A stretch of DNA of 64,000 nt from NCBI GenBank assembly GCA_903822975.1, contig CAIJRD010000012.1:62001-126000 (forward strand), given 5' to 3'. The DNA is from an uncultured Sinobacteraceae bacterium (GTDB taxonomy: Bacteria; Pseudomonadota; Gammaproteobacteria; Nevskiales; Nevskiaceae). The position numbers were made by a program, and so were the translations under genes. Each line of letters opens with the position of its first letter. Within the stretch, counting starts at the first letter, position 1. The notes beneath the pieces were generated by a model that was given only the letters and a program-made list of their open reading frames with translations, was not told the DNA's origin and did not search any database. This document shows, piece by piece, positions 45,166-54,550 of the stretch.

Positions 45166-45497
45166 CAGCGCACCCACCGCGCGAACTGCTTCGCGACGAA
45201 CCACGCTTCGGTAGTGACTGCCTTACCACTCAAGTACTGCATACCTGCTCCGGTTGCTGAATCCATCGTCTTCCCTGTTGATGTCGCGCCCGAACGACGT
45301 GCCGCTGATCGCGCTGAATTCGCGTGTGGGACTTGGCGAGTAGCGGCACGTCGCTGGCGCGGGCCCAGGTAGTTGCGCAACCGATTCGGTCGCAGCCGAC
45401 TCGGCTCGGCCGGCCGCAAGCCTGTAACGCCCCACCGTCCGAACTGCGAAACCGGCGCAGTCGCCTGGGTGCGTGTCGCGATGATTGCTCTGCGTCA
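45166..45497. other. 332-bp stretch between otsB and otsA
   Basis: Separates two genes in the same direction, so otsA and the sugar-kinase genes probably have their own promoter here. No -35/-10 pair could be picked with confidence. Frames in it are short and not protein-like. Confidence 0.4.
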
Positions 45498-46325
45498 TCA
45501 CCGCGGACTTCGCTGCTGTACGCCGCGCCTGAGCCAATCGGCCACTGCGGCCGGACCCTGCAGACGGTGGCGCGCCGCACTGCTGCCGCCGCCGACCTTG
45601 ATGCCGAATCCATCGAGTGACTGAACGGCGGCGATGCCATCTTCATCGGTGACGTCGTCGCCGACGAAAATCGGCCGGCGACCGGCGAACGGCGCGACTT
45701 GCATCAAGCGGCGCACCGCGCTGCCCTTGTCGATGCCGCGCGGACGCGCTTCGAACACGAACTTGCCGGCAACGATTTCAACCGGCTCCTGTTCGACCGC
45801 CCGCCGCAACGCGCGTTCCACCTGCGCGGCGGCGTGTGGGCAATGCCGGTAGTGCACCGCGAGCGCGGCACCTTTGTTTTCGATCAGCAGACCCGCGAGA
45901 TCGCCGAGTTCGGCGCGGACCGCCGCAGCCGCAGCGGCGAGGTTTGCATGTTCAGCGAGTTCCAGCGCTGCATCGGCGGTCGACCGAAGTTCGGCGCCGT
46001 GCAGGCCGGCACCTGGCAGCTTCAAGGGTTGAAGGAAGGCATCGATATCCTGCAGCCGACGCCCGCTGATAATCGCAAGAGCGCCGTCGAGTCGCTCCGC
46101 ACAGGCCTGCAGCAATTCCGCCAGATCCTGTGGCGGCCGAACCAGCTCGGGGCGATCGGCAATCTCCACCAGCGTGCCGTCGAAATCCAGGAACAGCGCA
46201 TCGCCGTCGGAGAGCGCGAACGGTTGGGTCGGGTCCACGTCCAAACGGGTCTGGTCCAAGCAGGTCTGATCCTTGAGCGCCGGATGCGGCAGACCCGGTC
46301 TGATCGATTGCGATGACGTGCGCAA
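45498..46325 (-). CDS. otsB: trehalose-6-phosphate phosphatase
   Basis: 275 residues of the HAD superfamily. LFLDFDGTLVEIA (about residue 45) is the DxDxT nucleophile motif, IISGRRLQDID motif II, and FVGDDVTDEDG motif IV, binding magnesium. It hydrolyses trehalose 6-phosphate from OtsA to trehalose. The start is uncertain: TTG 46325 gives an N-terminal tail of about 37 residues, and a GTG downstream at the 'DVDPTQP' region would give a protein nearer the family length. The gene lies 332 bp from otsA on the same strand. Confidence 0.92.
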   Translation of the reverse strand: MRTSSQSIRPGLPHPALKDQTCLDQTRLDVDPTQPFALSDGDALFLDFDGTLVEIADRPELVRPPQDLAELLQACAERLDGALAIISGRRLQDIDAFLQPLKLPGAGLHGAELRSTADAALELAEHANLAAAAAAVRAELGDLAGLLIENKGAALAVHYRHCPHAAAQVERALRRAVEQEPVEIVAGKFVFEARPRGIDKGSAVRRLMQVAPFAGRRPIFVGDDVTDEDGIAAVQSLDGFGIKVGGGSSAARHRLQGPAAVADWLRRGVQQRSPR

Positions 46326-46437
46326 GGCACGCCGCTTTTTTCGTTATCAGACTGACCGCCCGGAAAGGCGGAAGTTTAGTGGCGCGACCGGCGATGACCG
46401 CCGCGCGCGTGCAATCGCCGCCGTGATTCGGCGGCTT

Positions 46438-47274
46438 TTAGGCCTGGGCTGCGCGCAGCAGCGGCGTGACCTTGGGGCGCTCGTTGAGATGATCCAGTTC
46501 GACCCAGCGGATCACCGACAGCTTGCCGTTGAAATCCTCGGCCAGCGCGCTGCAGCTTTCGACCCAGTCGCCGCAGTTGTGATAGGTCACGCCGTGCAGA
46601 TCGCGGATTTCGGCGTGATGAATGTGCCCGCAGATCACACCGTCGAGGCCGCGGCGCTTGCACTCGCGCGCAACGGCATCCTCGAAGCTGGAGATGACGT
46701 TGACCGCGGTTTTGACGCGGCTCTTCGCAAAGGCCGACAGCGACCAGTAGCGCATGCCGGCCACACGCCGCGCTCGGTTGAACCAGTGGTTGGCGATCAT
46801 CGTCGCCTCGTAGGCGAAATCGCCGGCCAGGGCGATCCACTTGTGATACCGCGTGATCACGTCGAAGTAGTCGCCGTGCAAAACCAGCAGACGGCGGCCA
46901 TCGGCGGTTTCATGCACCATCTCGTTGGCGAGTTGGATGTTGCCGATTTCGAGCCGGTAGTCGACGAACTTGCGCAGGAATTCGTCGTGGTTGCCGGTGA
47001 TGTAGAACACCTCGGTGCCGCGCTTGGCCTTGGTCAGCACCTTGCGGATCACGTTGGTGTGCTCCTGCGGCCAGAACCAGGTGCTGCGCAGTTTCCAGCC
47101 GTCGATGATGTCGCCGACCAGGTAGAGCCGCTCGCATTCGGTGTTCTTAAGGAAGTCGACCAGATGCTCGGCCTTGCAGCCGGCGGTGCCCAGATGCACG
47201 TCTGAAATCCAGATCGTGCGGTAGCGCTGAACATTGCGGGCGCTGTGCTTGTCGGTTTTCGCGGTCTTGGCCAT
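46438..47274 (-). CDS. UDP-2,3-diacylglucosamine diphosphatase-like metallophosphoesterase
   Basis: 278 residues. Motifs in order are WISDVHLG, LVGDIIDGWKL, ITGNHDE, VLHGDYFD and CGHIHHAEI, the five calcineurin-like metal-binding blocks. The sequence resembles the LpxH2-type COG2908 branch more than classical LpxH. LpxH enzymes release lipid X in lipid A synthesis; LpxH2 proteins are related but less studied. An alternative start adds 45 residues without family resemblance. The 5' region is divergent from cysH. Confidence 0.85.
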   Translation of the reverse strand: MAKTAKTDKHSARNVQRYRTIWISDVHLGTAGCKAEHLVDFLKNTECERLYLVGDIIDGWKLRSTWFWPQEHTNVIRKVLTKAKRGTEVFYITGNHDEFLRKFVDYRLEIGNIQLANEMVHETADGRRLLVLHGDYFDVITRYHKWIALAGDFAYEATMIANHWFNRARRVAGMRYWSLSAFAKSRVKTAVNVISSFEDAVARECKRRGLDGVICGHIHHAEIRDLHGVTYHNCGDWVESCSALAEDFNGKLSVIRWVELDHLNERPKVTPLLRAAQA

Positions 47275-47510
47275 GGCGCGGTCTCTGCGGTTTTCCACAG
47301 GCCCCAGTCTGGGCGACTTGTGTGACAAGTCCGCGAAATTCGCGCGTCGACCGGCCCTGAAGCGCTTGAAAGCCGGCCGCGCGACCCCAGAATCGACTGA
47401 CCGTGGCACCGCCGACCAAATCCGCTGTCTTAACCGCCCACAGCCCGCCGCCCTTTCGCGGCCGCGTGGCCCCGCGCGTGGCGCGCCTGATTCACCAGCC
47501 TGGACCTCCG

Positions 47511-48131
47511 ATGAAACCCGATCTCGACCAAGTCAATCTGCAACTCGGCAACCAGCCGCAGGCGCTGATCGAATGGGCCTGCGGACTCGGCGGCAAAATG
47601 CTGGTGACGAGCAATTTCGGCCCGTTCTCGGCCGTTCTGCTGCATATGCTGACCCGGGTGGAGCCGGACATGCCGGTGGTGTGGATGGATTCCGGCTACG
47701 GCACCGACGCCACCTATCGCTTCGCCGATGCCCTGGTGCGCAAGCTCAAGCTCGACCTGCACGTATACGTGCCGAAGCGCACGCGCGCCATGCGCGATGC
47801 GCTCAATGGCGGCGTACCGACGCCGGACGACCCGCGTCACGCCGAGTTCACCCGTGAGGTCAAACTCGAACCGTTCGAGCGCGCCATGCGCGAACTGCAG
47901 CCGCAGATCTGGTTTACCGCGATCCGCAGCGAACAGACCGCCTTCCGCGCCGGCTTGGCGCCGGTGACGCTGGCCGGCAGCGGTACGCTCAAGGTCGCCC
48001 CGCTGCTGAACTGGTCGTCGAAGCAGATGAACGACTATCTGAAACAGCACGCTCTGCCGAACAACTTCGACTACTTCGATCCGACCAAGGTCGAGGAAAA
48101 GCGCGAGTGCGGATTGCACACGGCGGCCTGA
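47511..48131 (+). CDS. cysH: phosphoadenosine phosphosulfate reductase
   Basis: 206 residues. Motifs are MLVTSNFGPFSAVLLHML near residue 27, PVVWMDSGYGTDATYRFAD, and the C-terminal KRECGLH with the catalytic Cys. No CysCys pair for an iron-sulfur cluster is present, which favours PAPS rather than APS as substrate. The enzyme gives sulfite for cysteine synthesis using thioredoxin. It is shorter than E. coli CysH (244). No other cys gene is nearby. The ATG at 47511 follows GGACCTCCG. Confidence 0.88.
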   Translation: MKPDLDQVNLQLGNQPQALIEWACGLGGKMLVTSNFGPFSAVLLHMLTRVEPDMPVVWMDSGYGTDATYRFADALVRKLKLDLHVYVPKRTRAMRDALNGGVPTPDDPRHAEFTREVKLEPFERAMRELQPQIWFTAIRSEQTAFRAGLAPVTLAGSGTLKVAPLLNWSSKQMNDYLKQHALPNNFDYFDPTKVEEKRECGLHTAA

Positions 48132-48138
48132 GCCGCCG
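48121..48138 (+). terminator. hairpin over the cysH stop codon
   Basis: CGGCGGC and GCCGCCG form a 7-bp stem with the loop CTGA containing the stop. Without a T-run it is a possible mRNA-end structure only. Confidence 0.35.
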
Positions 48139-48168
48139 CAGGTATCGCTAGTGCCGCCGCAGGTATCG
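48132..48168. repeat. 16-bp direct repeat after cysH
   Basis: GCCGCCGCAGGTATCG occurs at 48132-48147 and 48153-48168, immediately after the cysH stop. The two copies are identical. Confidence 0.85.
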
Positions 48169-48191
48169 GTCGTTTCGTCCCGACGAGTGTG

Positions 48192-48211
48192 CGCCCCAAA
48201 AAAATGGGGCG
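48192..48211. terminator. A-rich-loop hairpin between convergent genes
   Basis: CGCCCC and GGGGCG form a 6-bp stem with the loop AAAAAAAT, between the ends of cysH and the cis-prenyltransferase gene. Position fits a bidirectional terminator, but no T-run follows outside the loop. Confidence 0.4.
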
Positions 48212-48263
48212 ATCGCCGCTCGATTTCGCCCGCCGGGCAGCTGAACGCCCGAGGCGAATCGAT

Positions 48264-49049
48264 CTAGCGGCCGAAACGCCGCTTGCGCTGCTGGTACGCG
48301 CGGATCGCGCGCAAGAAGTCGACACGGCGAAACGCCGGCCAGAACACGTCGGTGAAATAGAACTCGCTGTAAACGCTCTGCCACAGCATGAAGCCCGACA
48401 GACGGATTTCACCGCTGGTGCGGATGATCAGGTCCGGCTCCGGCAGATCGGGTGCGTACAGGTAGCGGCTGATCGCGTCGGCACTGAGACTGTCGGCCAC
48501 TTCGGACAGCGTCTTGCCGGCGGCGACGCTGTCGCGCAGCAGCGCTTTTGCGGCATCGACGATTTCTTCGCGCCCGCCATACGCGGCCGCGAGCGTCAGC
48601 TGAATGTCCGCGTAATCCTGTGTGGCCGCCTCGGCGGCGCGGACCGCCGCCAGGATCGGTGGCGGCAACAGGTCGAGGCGGCCGACCGCGCGCACGCGGA
48701 TGCGGCGGTCGTGGATGCGCGGGTCGGCAACCAGGTGCTGCAGCTTGGCCTCGGTGGCCGCACTCAAACCGGACAGTTCGTCGGCGCTGCGGGCGAAGTT
48801 GTCGGTCGAGAAAATCCACAGGGTGATCGCCGAAATGCCGAGCTCGACGCACCAGTCGAGCAATTCGTCGAGCTTGTCGGCGCCGGCACCGTAGGTCTCG
48901 CGCGCGTCCTTGAGGCCGTGCTGCTTGCCGTAGCGGCGATTGCCGTCGAGGATCAGCCCGATATGTTTGGGCACCGGACCGTGGGCGATCTCCCGCGCAA
49001 GATCCTGCGCGTAGAGGCGATACAGCAACTTCGGCAGAGACAACTTCAA
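48264..49049 (-). CDS. cis-prenyltransferase (UppS family, DGNRR type)
   Basis: 261 residues. HIGLILDGNRRYGKQHG has the catalytic Asp of cis-prenyltransferases, and RTSGEIRLSGFMLWQSVYSEF is the isoprenyl-diphosphate-binding block. Canonical undecaprenyl synthases read DGNGRWA; DGNRR is found in other family members, including short-chain enzymes. It is not in the dxr-uppS-cdsA cluster, so it may be a second synthase. The start is a TTG at 49049 with a weak ribosome site. Product chain length is not determinable from this sequence. Confidence 0.87.
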   Translation of the reverse strand: MKLSLPKLLYRLYAQDLAREIAHGPVPKHIGLILDGNRRYGKQHGLKDARETYGAGADKLDELLDWCVELGISAITLWIFSTDNFARSADELSGLSAATEAKLQHLVADPRIHDRRIRVRAVGRLDLLPPPILAAVRAAEAATQDYADIQLTLAAAYGGREEIVDAAKALLRDSVAAGKTLSEVADSLSADAISRYLYAPDLPEPDLIIRTSGEIRLSGFMLWQSVYSEFYFTDVFWPAFRRVDFLRAIRAYQQRKRRFGR

Positions 49050-49223
49050 ACTTAAGGCTACCTTATCGCGGCGTTAGAGGGCAGATGTCCGCGAGGTCGA
49101 GGCTTCCATGCCGGCGACAACCGTCGCGCCTCGGATACAACACAGCGTCGATGCCGTGGGTTGTGCAGGAATCTATGCTCAGCAGGGCACTGGCGTCCAG
49201 TTCGGCCACGGCGGCACCCGAAC

Positions 49224-49766
49224 TTAACGTCGGTGACCGAGGCGCGTCGCGCGGAACGCGCCGCGTAGCCAGCCTTGCGTGAATGCATAGATGGCCAGTG
49301 CTGCGATCAGCAACAGCGCTGCGAACAGGTGCAGCGGCTGCAGGGCCAAGGCCAGCATTCGGTTGTCCGGTGTCAGCGCCGGCAGCGGGATCGCGCCGAG
49401 AAACAGCGAGGCCTCGCCGCGCGCCGAGCTGAGCGCCCATCCCAATAGCGGTACGCCGACCAACAATGCGTAGACCGTCAGATGCGCGATCAGCCCGACG
49501 GCCGAGCGATTGCTTGCGCCGATCGCACGTCGCAGCGCCCGTGCCGGGGTCGTCATCACGCGGAGCAGGCTGATCATCAGCAGCGCTAGACCGGCGCTGC
49601 GATGCAACAGCAACAACACATCCGCGAGCGGACGGTCTTCGATCCACGGACGCGCGACAACCGCGCAAAAGGTCACCAGCAGCAGGGCCAGCGTGACGCG
49701 CCGCAACAAAGCCGCCCAGCGCGGGTGGTCCTCGTCGTCGAATCCTAGCGATAGCGGTCCCTTCAT
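49224..49766 (-). CDS. cytochrome b561-like membrane protein with altered haem ligands
   Basis: 180 residues and four membrane helices in the cytochrome b561 (YodB) pattern. Haem-ligand candidates are present in helix 2 (LLLHRSAGLALL), helix 3 (LIAHLTVYALL) and the start of helix 4 (LQPLHLFAALLL). The His expected at the start of helix 1 is missing (LLRRVTLALLL), and the second His of helix 4, 14 residues after the first, is Tyr (AIYAF). At least one haem may therefore be lost. The ATG at 49766 was chosen; a GTG at 49775 is possible. It is divergent from the two-component system with 96 bp between starts. Confidence 0.78.
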   Translation of the reverse strand: MKGPLSLGFDDEDHPRWAALLRRVTLALLLVTFCAVVARPWIEDRPLADVLLLLHRSAGLALLMISLLRVMTTPARALRRAIGASNRSAVGLIAHLTVYALLVGVPLLGWALSSARGEASLFLGAIPLPALTPDNRMLALALQPLHLFAALLLIAALAIYAFTQGWLRGAFRATRLGHRR

Positions 49767-49862
49767 CCGAAACACGCTAGCGCGAAGGTCTTAACCCGGA
49801 CTTAAATGCGCTGCAGACACGACGCGCCGGCGCTATCGTTGTGAAAATAACCTGGCGCCTGC

Positions 49863-50525
49863 ATGAAAATCCTACTGGTCGAAGACGATGCCCTGCTCGG
49901 CAGCTCGCTGCAGAGCGTGCTGGAAGAGCACCGCCACGTCGTCGAATGGGTCGATCGCTGCGCGCTGGCGCGAACCGCGCTGGCCACCGGCGTTTACCAG
50001 CTGGTGATTCTCGACCTCGGCCTGCCCGACGGCGACGGCCGCGATGTCATCCGCTGGATGCGCCGCAACGACCATCAACAACCGGTACTGGTGCTGTCGG
50101 CGCGCGGTGAAATCCGCGACCGCGTGGCCGCACTCGATCTCGGTGCCGACGACTACCTGACCAAGCCCTTCGACCTCGACGAATTGCTCGCGCGCGTGCG
50201 CGCCACCGGACGCCGGCCGCATGGCGTGCTGAGTTCGCGCATCACCATCGGCGACGTCGAAATCGACCTCGCTGCTTGCCGTGTCTGGCGGGCTGGAGAA
50301 ATCGTCGCGCTGCGTCCGCGCGAATTCCAGATCTTGGCGACACTGGTCGAGCGTCGCAATCGCGTCGTCACGCGTGGCGACTTGGAGGAACTGATGTCGA
50401 CGCGCGATCAGAGCGTCGAAAGCAATACCGTGGAAGTATTCGTCCATCATCTGCGCAAGAAGCTCGGCAGCAGCCTGATCGAAACCGTGCGGGGCACCGG
50501 CTATGTCGTCCGCATCGACCAGTAA
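49863..50525 (+). CDS. OmpR/PhoB-family response regulator (QseB-like)
   Basis: 220 residues. The receiver has the acidic pair LVEDD and the phosphorylation site Asp51 in VILDLGLPDGDG, with the Lys in DDYLTKPFD. A winged-helix domain follows from about residue 125, ending VRGTGYVVRID, as in OmpR-type regulators. It overlaps the downstream kinase gene by 23 bp. The pairing with a cytochrome b561-like gene resembles the qseB/qseC and basR/basS groups; the signal is unknown. Confidence 0.92.
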   Translation: MKILLVEDDALLGSSLQSVLEEHRHVVEWVDRCALARTALATGVYQLVILDLGLPDGDGRDVIRWMRRNDHQQPVLVLSARGEIRDRVAALDLGADDYLTKPFDLDELLARVRATGRRPHGVLSSRITIGDVEIDLAACRVWRAGEIVALRPREFQILATLVERRNRVVTRGDLEELMSTRDQSVESNTVEVFVHHLRKKLGSSLIETVRGTGYVVRIDQ

Positions 50526-52014
50526 CGCGTCCAGTCACGCGTCCAGTCACGCGTCCAGCAATGCGTCCAGCAATGCGACCAGTAATGCGGCGGCGATCGA
50601 CGCCGATCGGCCGACGACTGCAAGGTCGCCGCGGCCACTGCGCGAGCGTCGGCCCTGGAGTCTGCGCGGCCGCCTGATCCGGCTGTTCGCTGCCGGCGGT
50701 TTTGCCGCATGGATGGTCAGCGGTGCGCTGGTATTGGTGGTTGCCGAACGCGAGGACAACGACGACTGGGACGTTGCGCTCGAGCGCAGCGCGCATCTCG
50801 TGCTGCGTCTGGCGCAGCACGAATATCTGGAAAGCGGCGGCAACCTGGACGATCTGCAAACCGGCGCGCCGATGCGCTTCCCGAGCCAGATGATGCAGAT
50901 CCGCGATGCCGACGGCCGGCTGCTGCTGTGGACCGAAGATGCCAACGGCGCACCGCTGGCGCCGCCGGGGCCGCGCTTCCGCGACATCCATCTGCCCAGT
51001 GGCGACTGGCGCGTCGGCACTTTCCGCGACGATCAGACCGGCCTGGTGATCCAGATCGCCGACAGCGAATCGCGGCGCAAGCACGAGTTCATGCAACTCG
51101 GCGCGGCGCTGCTGGTGCCGATCATCATCGGTCTGCCCTTGCTGATGGTCGGAGCCTGGCTGCTGGCGGCGCGCGCCTTGCTGCCGCTGCGGCGCGCAGC
51201 GCGCACGCTCGGCGAAAGGGCCAGCTCGGATTTGAGTCCGATCGGCGCCGGCGAACTGCCGCAAGAGGCGATGCCGCTGGTCGATTCGTTCAATCACCTG
51301 CTGCGCCAACTCGCGGAATCCTGGGAAGACGAGCGCCGCTTTGCCGCCAGCGTGGCGCACGAACTGCGCACGCCGCTGGCTGGCATTCGGCTGAATCTGC
51401 AACGACTGCAGCAGAGTGCGGTGGACGCCAACGTGCAGTCGCGGCTGGAGGTGCTGATCGGCGCGGTGGATCGCGCCACGCGCGTGATCGAACAGTTGCT
51501 GACGCTCGCGCGGCTCGAACGCAACGTCAGCCGTGAGCGTGTCTGCGAACCGCTCGATCTGCGTCGCATCATCGATGAAACGCTCGGCGAATTCGCCAGT
51601 CGTGCGGGCATGAACGGCATCCACTTCGACGTGCATGCCGATACAACTCCGGTGCAGGTACCCGCACAAGCGTTCTATCTGGTGCTGCGGAATTTCGTCG
51701 AGAACGCCGTGCGGCATTCCCCGCGCGCCGGCGCGATCCGTATCACCGCCAGTCGCGATACGCACGAATGGTGGCTGCAAGTGGAAGACGCCGGCCCTGG
51801 ACTGGTCCCTGCGCCGCTCGCACGCTCAATTGAGCGCGGCGACGATGCGCCGCTGCTGACCGAGAACCTGCAGATCGGCCTGAGCCTGGTGCGCAAGATC
51901 GCCGGCCTGCTCGGCGGACGCGTCGACAGTGGCCGCAGCACGACGCTCGGCGGCGCCAGCTTCCGCTTCGCAGCACCACTTGAAGTCGGAGCACACGTCC
52001 CTGCCGGTGCCTGA
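50503..52014 (+). CDS. sensor histidine kinase
   Basis: 503 residues. Two membrane helices (about 61-80 and 200-222) enclose a periplasmic domain. FAASVAHELRTPLAGIR gives the phosphorylated His286, NFVENAVRHSP the N box and EDAGPGLV the G box. The N-terminal cytoplasmic 30 residues are a Ser/Asn/Ala repeat encoded by 12-bp tandem units at the gene start, so the true start may be downstream, near the basic segment RRPWSLRGRLIRLF. It is the partner of the response regulator encoded just upstream. Confidence 0.9.
   Translation: MSSASTSNASSHASSHASSNASSNATSNAAAIDADRPTTARSPRPLRERRPWSLRGRLIRLFAAGGFAAWMVSGALVLVVAEREDNDDWDVALERSAHLVLRLAQHEYLESGGNLDDLQTGAPMRFPSQMMQIRDADGRLLLWTEDANGAPLAPPGPRFRDIHLPSGDWRVGTFRDDQTGLVIQIADSESRRKHEFMQLGAALLVPIIIGLPLLMVGAWLLAARALLPLRRAARTLGERASSDLSPIGAGELPQEAMPLVDSFNHLLRQLAESWEDERRFAASVAHELRTPLAGIRLNLQRLQQSAVDANVQSRLEVLIGAVDRATRVIEQLLTLARLERNVSRERVCEPLDLRRIIDETLGEFASRAGMNGIHFDVHADTTPVQVPAQAFYLVLRNFVENAVRHSPRAGAIRITASRDTHEWWLQVEDAGPGLVPAPLARSIERGDDAPLLTENLQIGLSLVRKIAGLLGGRVDSGRSTTLGGASFRFAAPLEVGAHVPAGA
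50515..50586 (+). repeat. six 12-bp tandem repeats at the regulator/kinase junction
   Basis: Units begin at 50515, 50527, 50539, 50551, 50563 and 50575. The middle ones are GCGTCCAGTCAC and GCGTCCAGCAAT, each twice. They contain the regulator stop codon and encode SHAS/SNAS steps in the kinase frame; the length is a multiple of three. Confidence 0.88.
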
Positions 52015-52415
52015 GTCCAGGCATTACTTTTTGTATTGACCGGTGCTGAGACCGCAGACCACTCGGTATTGACCGTAGCTGGGATCGCAGGCGCCTCGCT
52101 GCTGCAGCGACACTGCCAGCCGCGCCGACGACGCGGATGCAGCCGCGACCGCGTGCACCTGCTTTTGGCCTCGCGCGAAATCGCGCCACACGAAGCCTCG
52201 CAATCTGCAACGCGCAGTTGGCGTTGTCCGCGAATCATTCCAGCGCTGCAAAACTCGCAGAGTCCCACCGAGGGTGACAATCGTCATAGCCGAGGTTTGA
52301 CGACCCGCAGTAGCGGCGCCCACGCCGACTCGCGACACTCTGGGCATCGATGCCGCGCGACAGCCGACATGGGTTCTTCGTATGCTTGAGCTCGGGAGCA
52401 ATTTGAATAAATCCA
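52015..52415. other. 401-bp stretch with a doubtful leftward ORF
   Basis: The gap between the kinase gene and macA-like gene must hold the exporter promoter. A minus-strand frame 52024-52434 (136 residues) ends ACDPSYGQYRVVCGLSTGQ, which has a protein-like look, but its N-terminal part has no signal, ribosome site or recognisable family. It may be a decayed gene or a shadow. Confidence 0.3.
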
Positions 52416-53651
52416 ATGGATGACAAATCGGCACTACTGAACCAGTTGCGCATCGATCGAAGCGCCGAGCCCGACCGCGACGAACCTGGCCGTGGCTGGC
52501 TCAAATGGTTGCTGCTGGCGACCGTGCTTCTGCTGCTGATTGCGGCCGGCCTCTGGTTCGCGCTGAAGCCGAGCGGCATTCCGGTGAAAGTGATTGCGGC
52601 GACCGCGACCAGCAGCAGCGCCGGACCCGGTTCGCTGCTGGATGCGTCCGGATACGTCGTAGCGCGACGCGCGGCGACGGTGTCGGCCAAGATCACCGGC
52701 AAGGTCGTTGAGCTGTTGATCGAAGAAGGCAGCCACGTCGATCAGGATCAAGTAGTCGCGCGGCTCGACGATACCAACACGCGCGCCGAGCTGAATCAGG
52801 CCATGGCCCAGCTCGCATCGAACCGCGCGGCACTCGCCGAAGTGAAGGTCAATCTCGCCAATGCCGAGCGCGATCTGCAGCGCAAGAAGGGCTTGGTTGC
52901 CGAAAGTCTGATCAGCGTGTCCGACATCGACACCGCACAGACGGCGCTCGACAGCTATCGCGCCAAGCTCGTCACGGCCGAACGCAATGTCGACTATGCG
53001 CAGAAGACCGTCGAAGTCTCGCAGCGCAACGAAGACGACACTGTGGTGCGCGCGCCGTTCGCCGGTGTGATCACGGTGAAGGCGGCACAGCCGGGCGAGA
53101 TCGTCTCGCCGTTCACGGCCGGCGGCGGCTTTACGCGCACCGGTATCGGCACCGTCGTCGACATGGATTCGCTCGAAGTGGAAGTCGACGTCAACGAGAA
53201 CTTCATCAATCGCGTGCATCCGGATCAATTGGCGCGCGTGCGCCTCAACGCGTATCCGGATTTCGAAATTCCGGCTTACGTGATCGCGGTGATTCCGACT
53301 GCGGATCGCGCGAAGGCCACGGTGAAAGTGCGCATCGGCTTCAAACAGAAGGACCCGCGCATCCTGCCGGAGATGGGCGCGCGCGTGGCCTTCCTCAGCG
53401 ATGCCGTCTCCGCCGACGCACCGGCCGCGAAAGCCGGCGTCAGCCTGCCGGCCGAGGCGGTGCAGGTGAACGGCGCAACCGGCGTCGTCTTCCTGGTGCG
53501 CGGCGATACGGTGGAACGACGCGCGGTGAAGCTGGGTGCGAGCACCAGCGAGGGCCAGACGATTATTGCCGGACTCAACGCCGGTGATCGCGTGGCGGTT
53601 GGCGATTTGAGCAAACTGCAGGACGGGGCGCGGATACGCATCGAGCCCTGA
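52416..53651 (+). CDS. MacA-like periplasmic adaptor (HlyD family)
   Basis: 411 residues. One N-terminal membrane helix (about 27-48) precedes the biotinyl-like domain (ASGYVVARRAATVSAKITG), a coiled-coil hairpin around residues 125-185, and the beta-barrel domain with VDMDSLEVEVDVNENFI. It links the inner-membrane ABC transporter to an outer-membrane channel. It precedes an ATPase gene by 73 bp and two FtsX-type permease genes, the layout of MacAB-like or LolCDE-like exporters. Substrate unknown; peptides, lipids or antibiotics are typical. Confidence 0.9.
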   Translation: MDDKSALLNQLRIDRSAEPDRDEPGRGWLKWLLLATVLLLLIAAGLWFALKPSGIPVKVIAATATSSSAGPGSLLDASGYVVARRAATVSAKITGKVVELLIEEGSHVDQDQVVARLDDTNTRAELNQAMAQLASNRAALAEVKVNLANAERDLQRKKGLVAESLISVSDIDTAQTALDSYRAKLVTAERNVDYAQKTVEVSQRNEDDTVVRAPFAGVITVKAAQPGEIVSPFTAGGGFTRTGIGTVVDMDSLEVEVDVNENFINRVHPDQLARVRLNAYPDFEIPAYVIAVIPTADRAKATVKVRIGFKQKDPRILPEMGARVAFLSDAVSADAPAAKAGVSLPAEAVQVNGATGVVFLVRGDTVERRAVKLGASTSEGQTIIAGLNAGDRVAVGDLSKLQDGARIRIEP

Positions 53652-53724
53652 GCGAAACGAACAGCAGCACGACGACACGCGGATCTGAGTCGCATTTGGC
53701 AGATCCAATCGAAAGGAGTGGGCG

Positions 53725-54429
<705 letters not shown>

Positions 54430-54550
54430 ACGCGCAGCGCTTGCCGGCAATGCGCACCGATCATCGCGTCGCACCACTCGGCCCATTCGCGATCGGTGTT
54501 GATGCGCTGGCGTCGCCGGGCTCGCCGTGGAATTGCCGGAGCGCGCGTCG

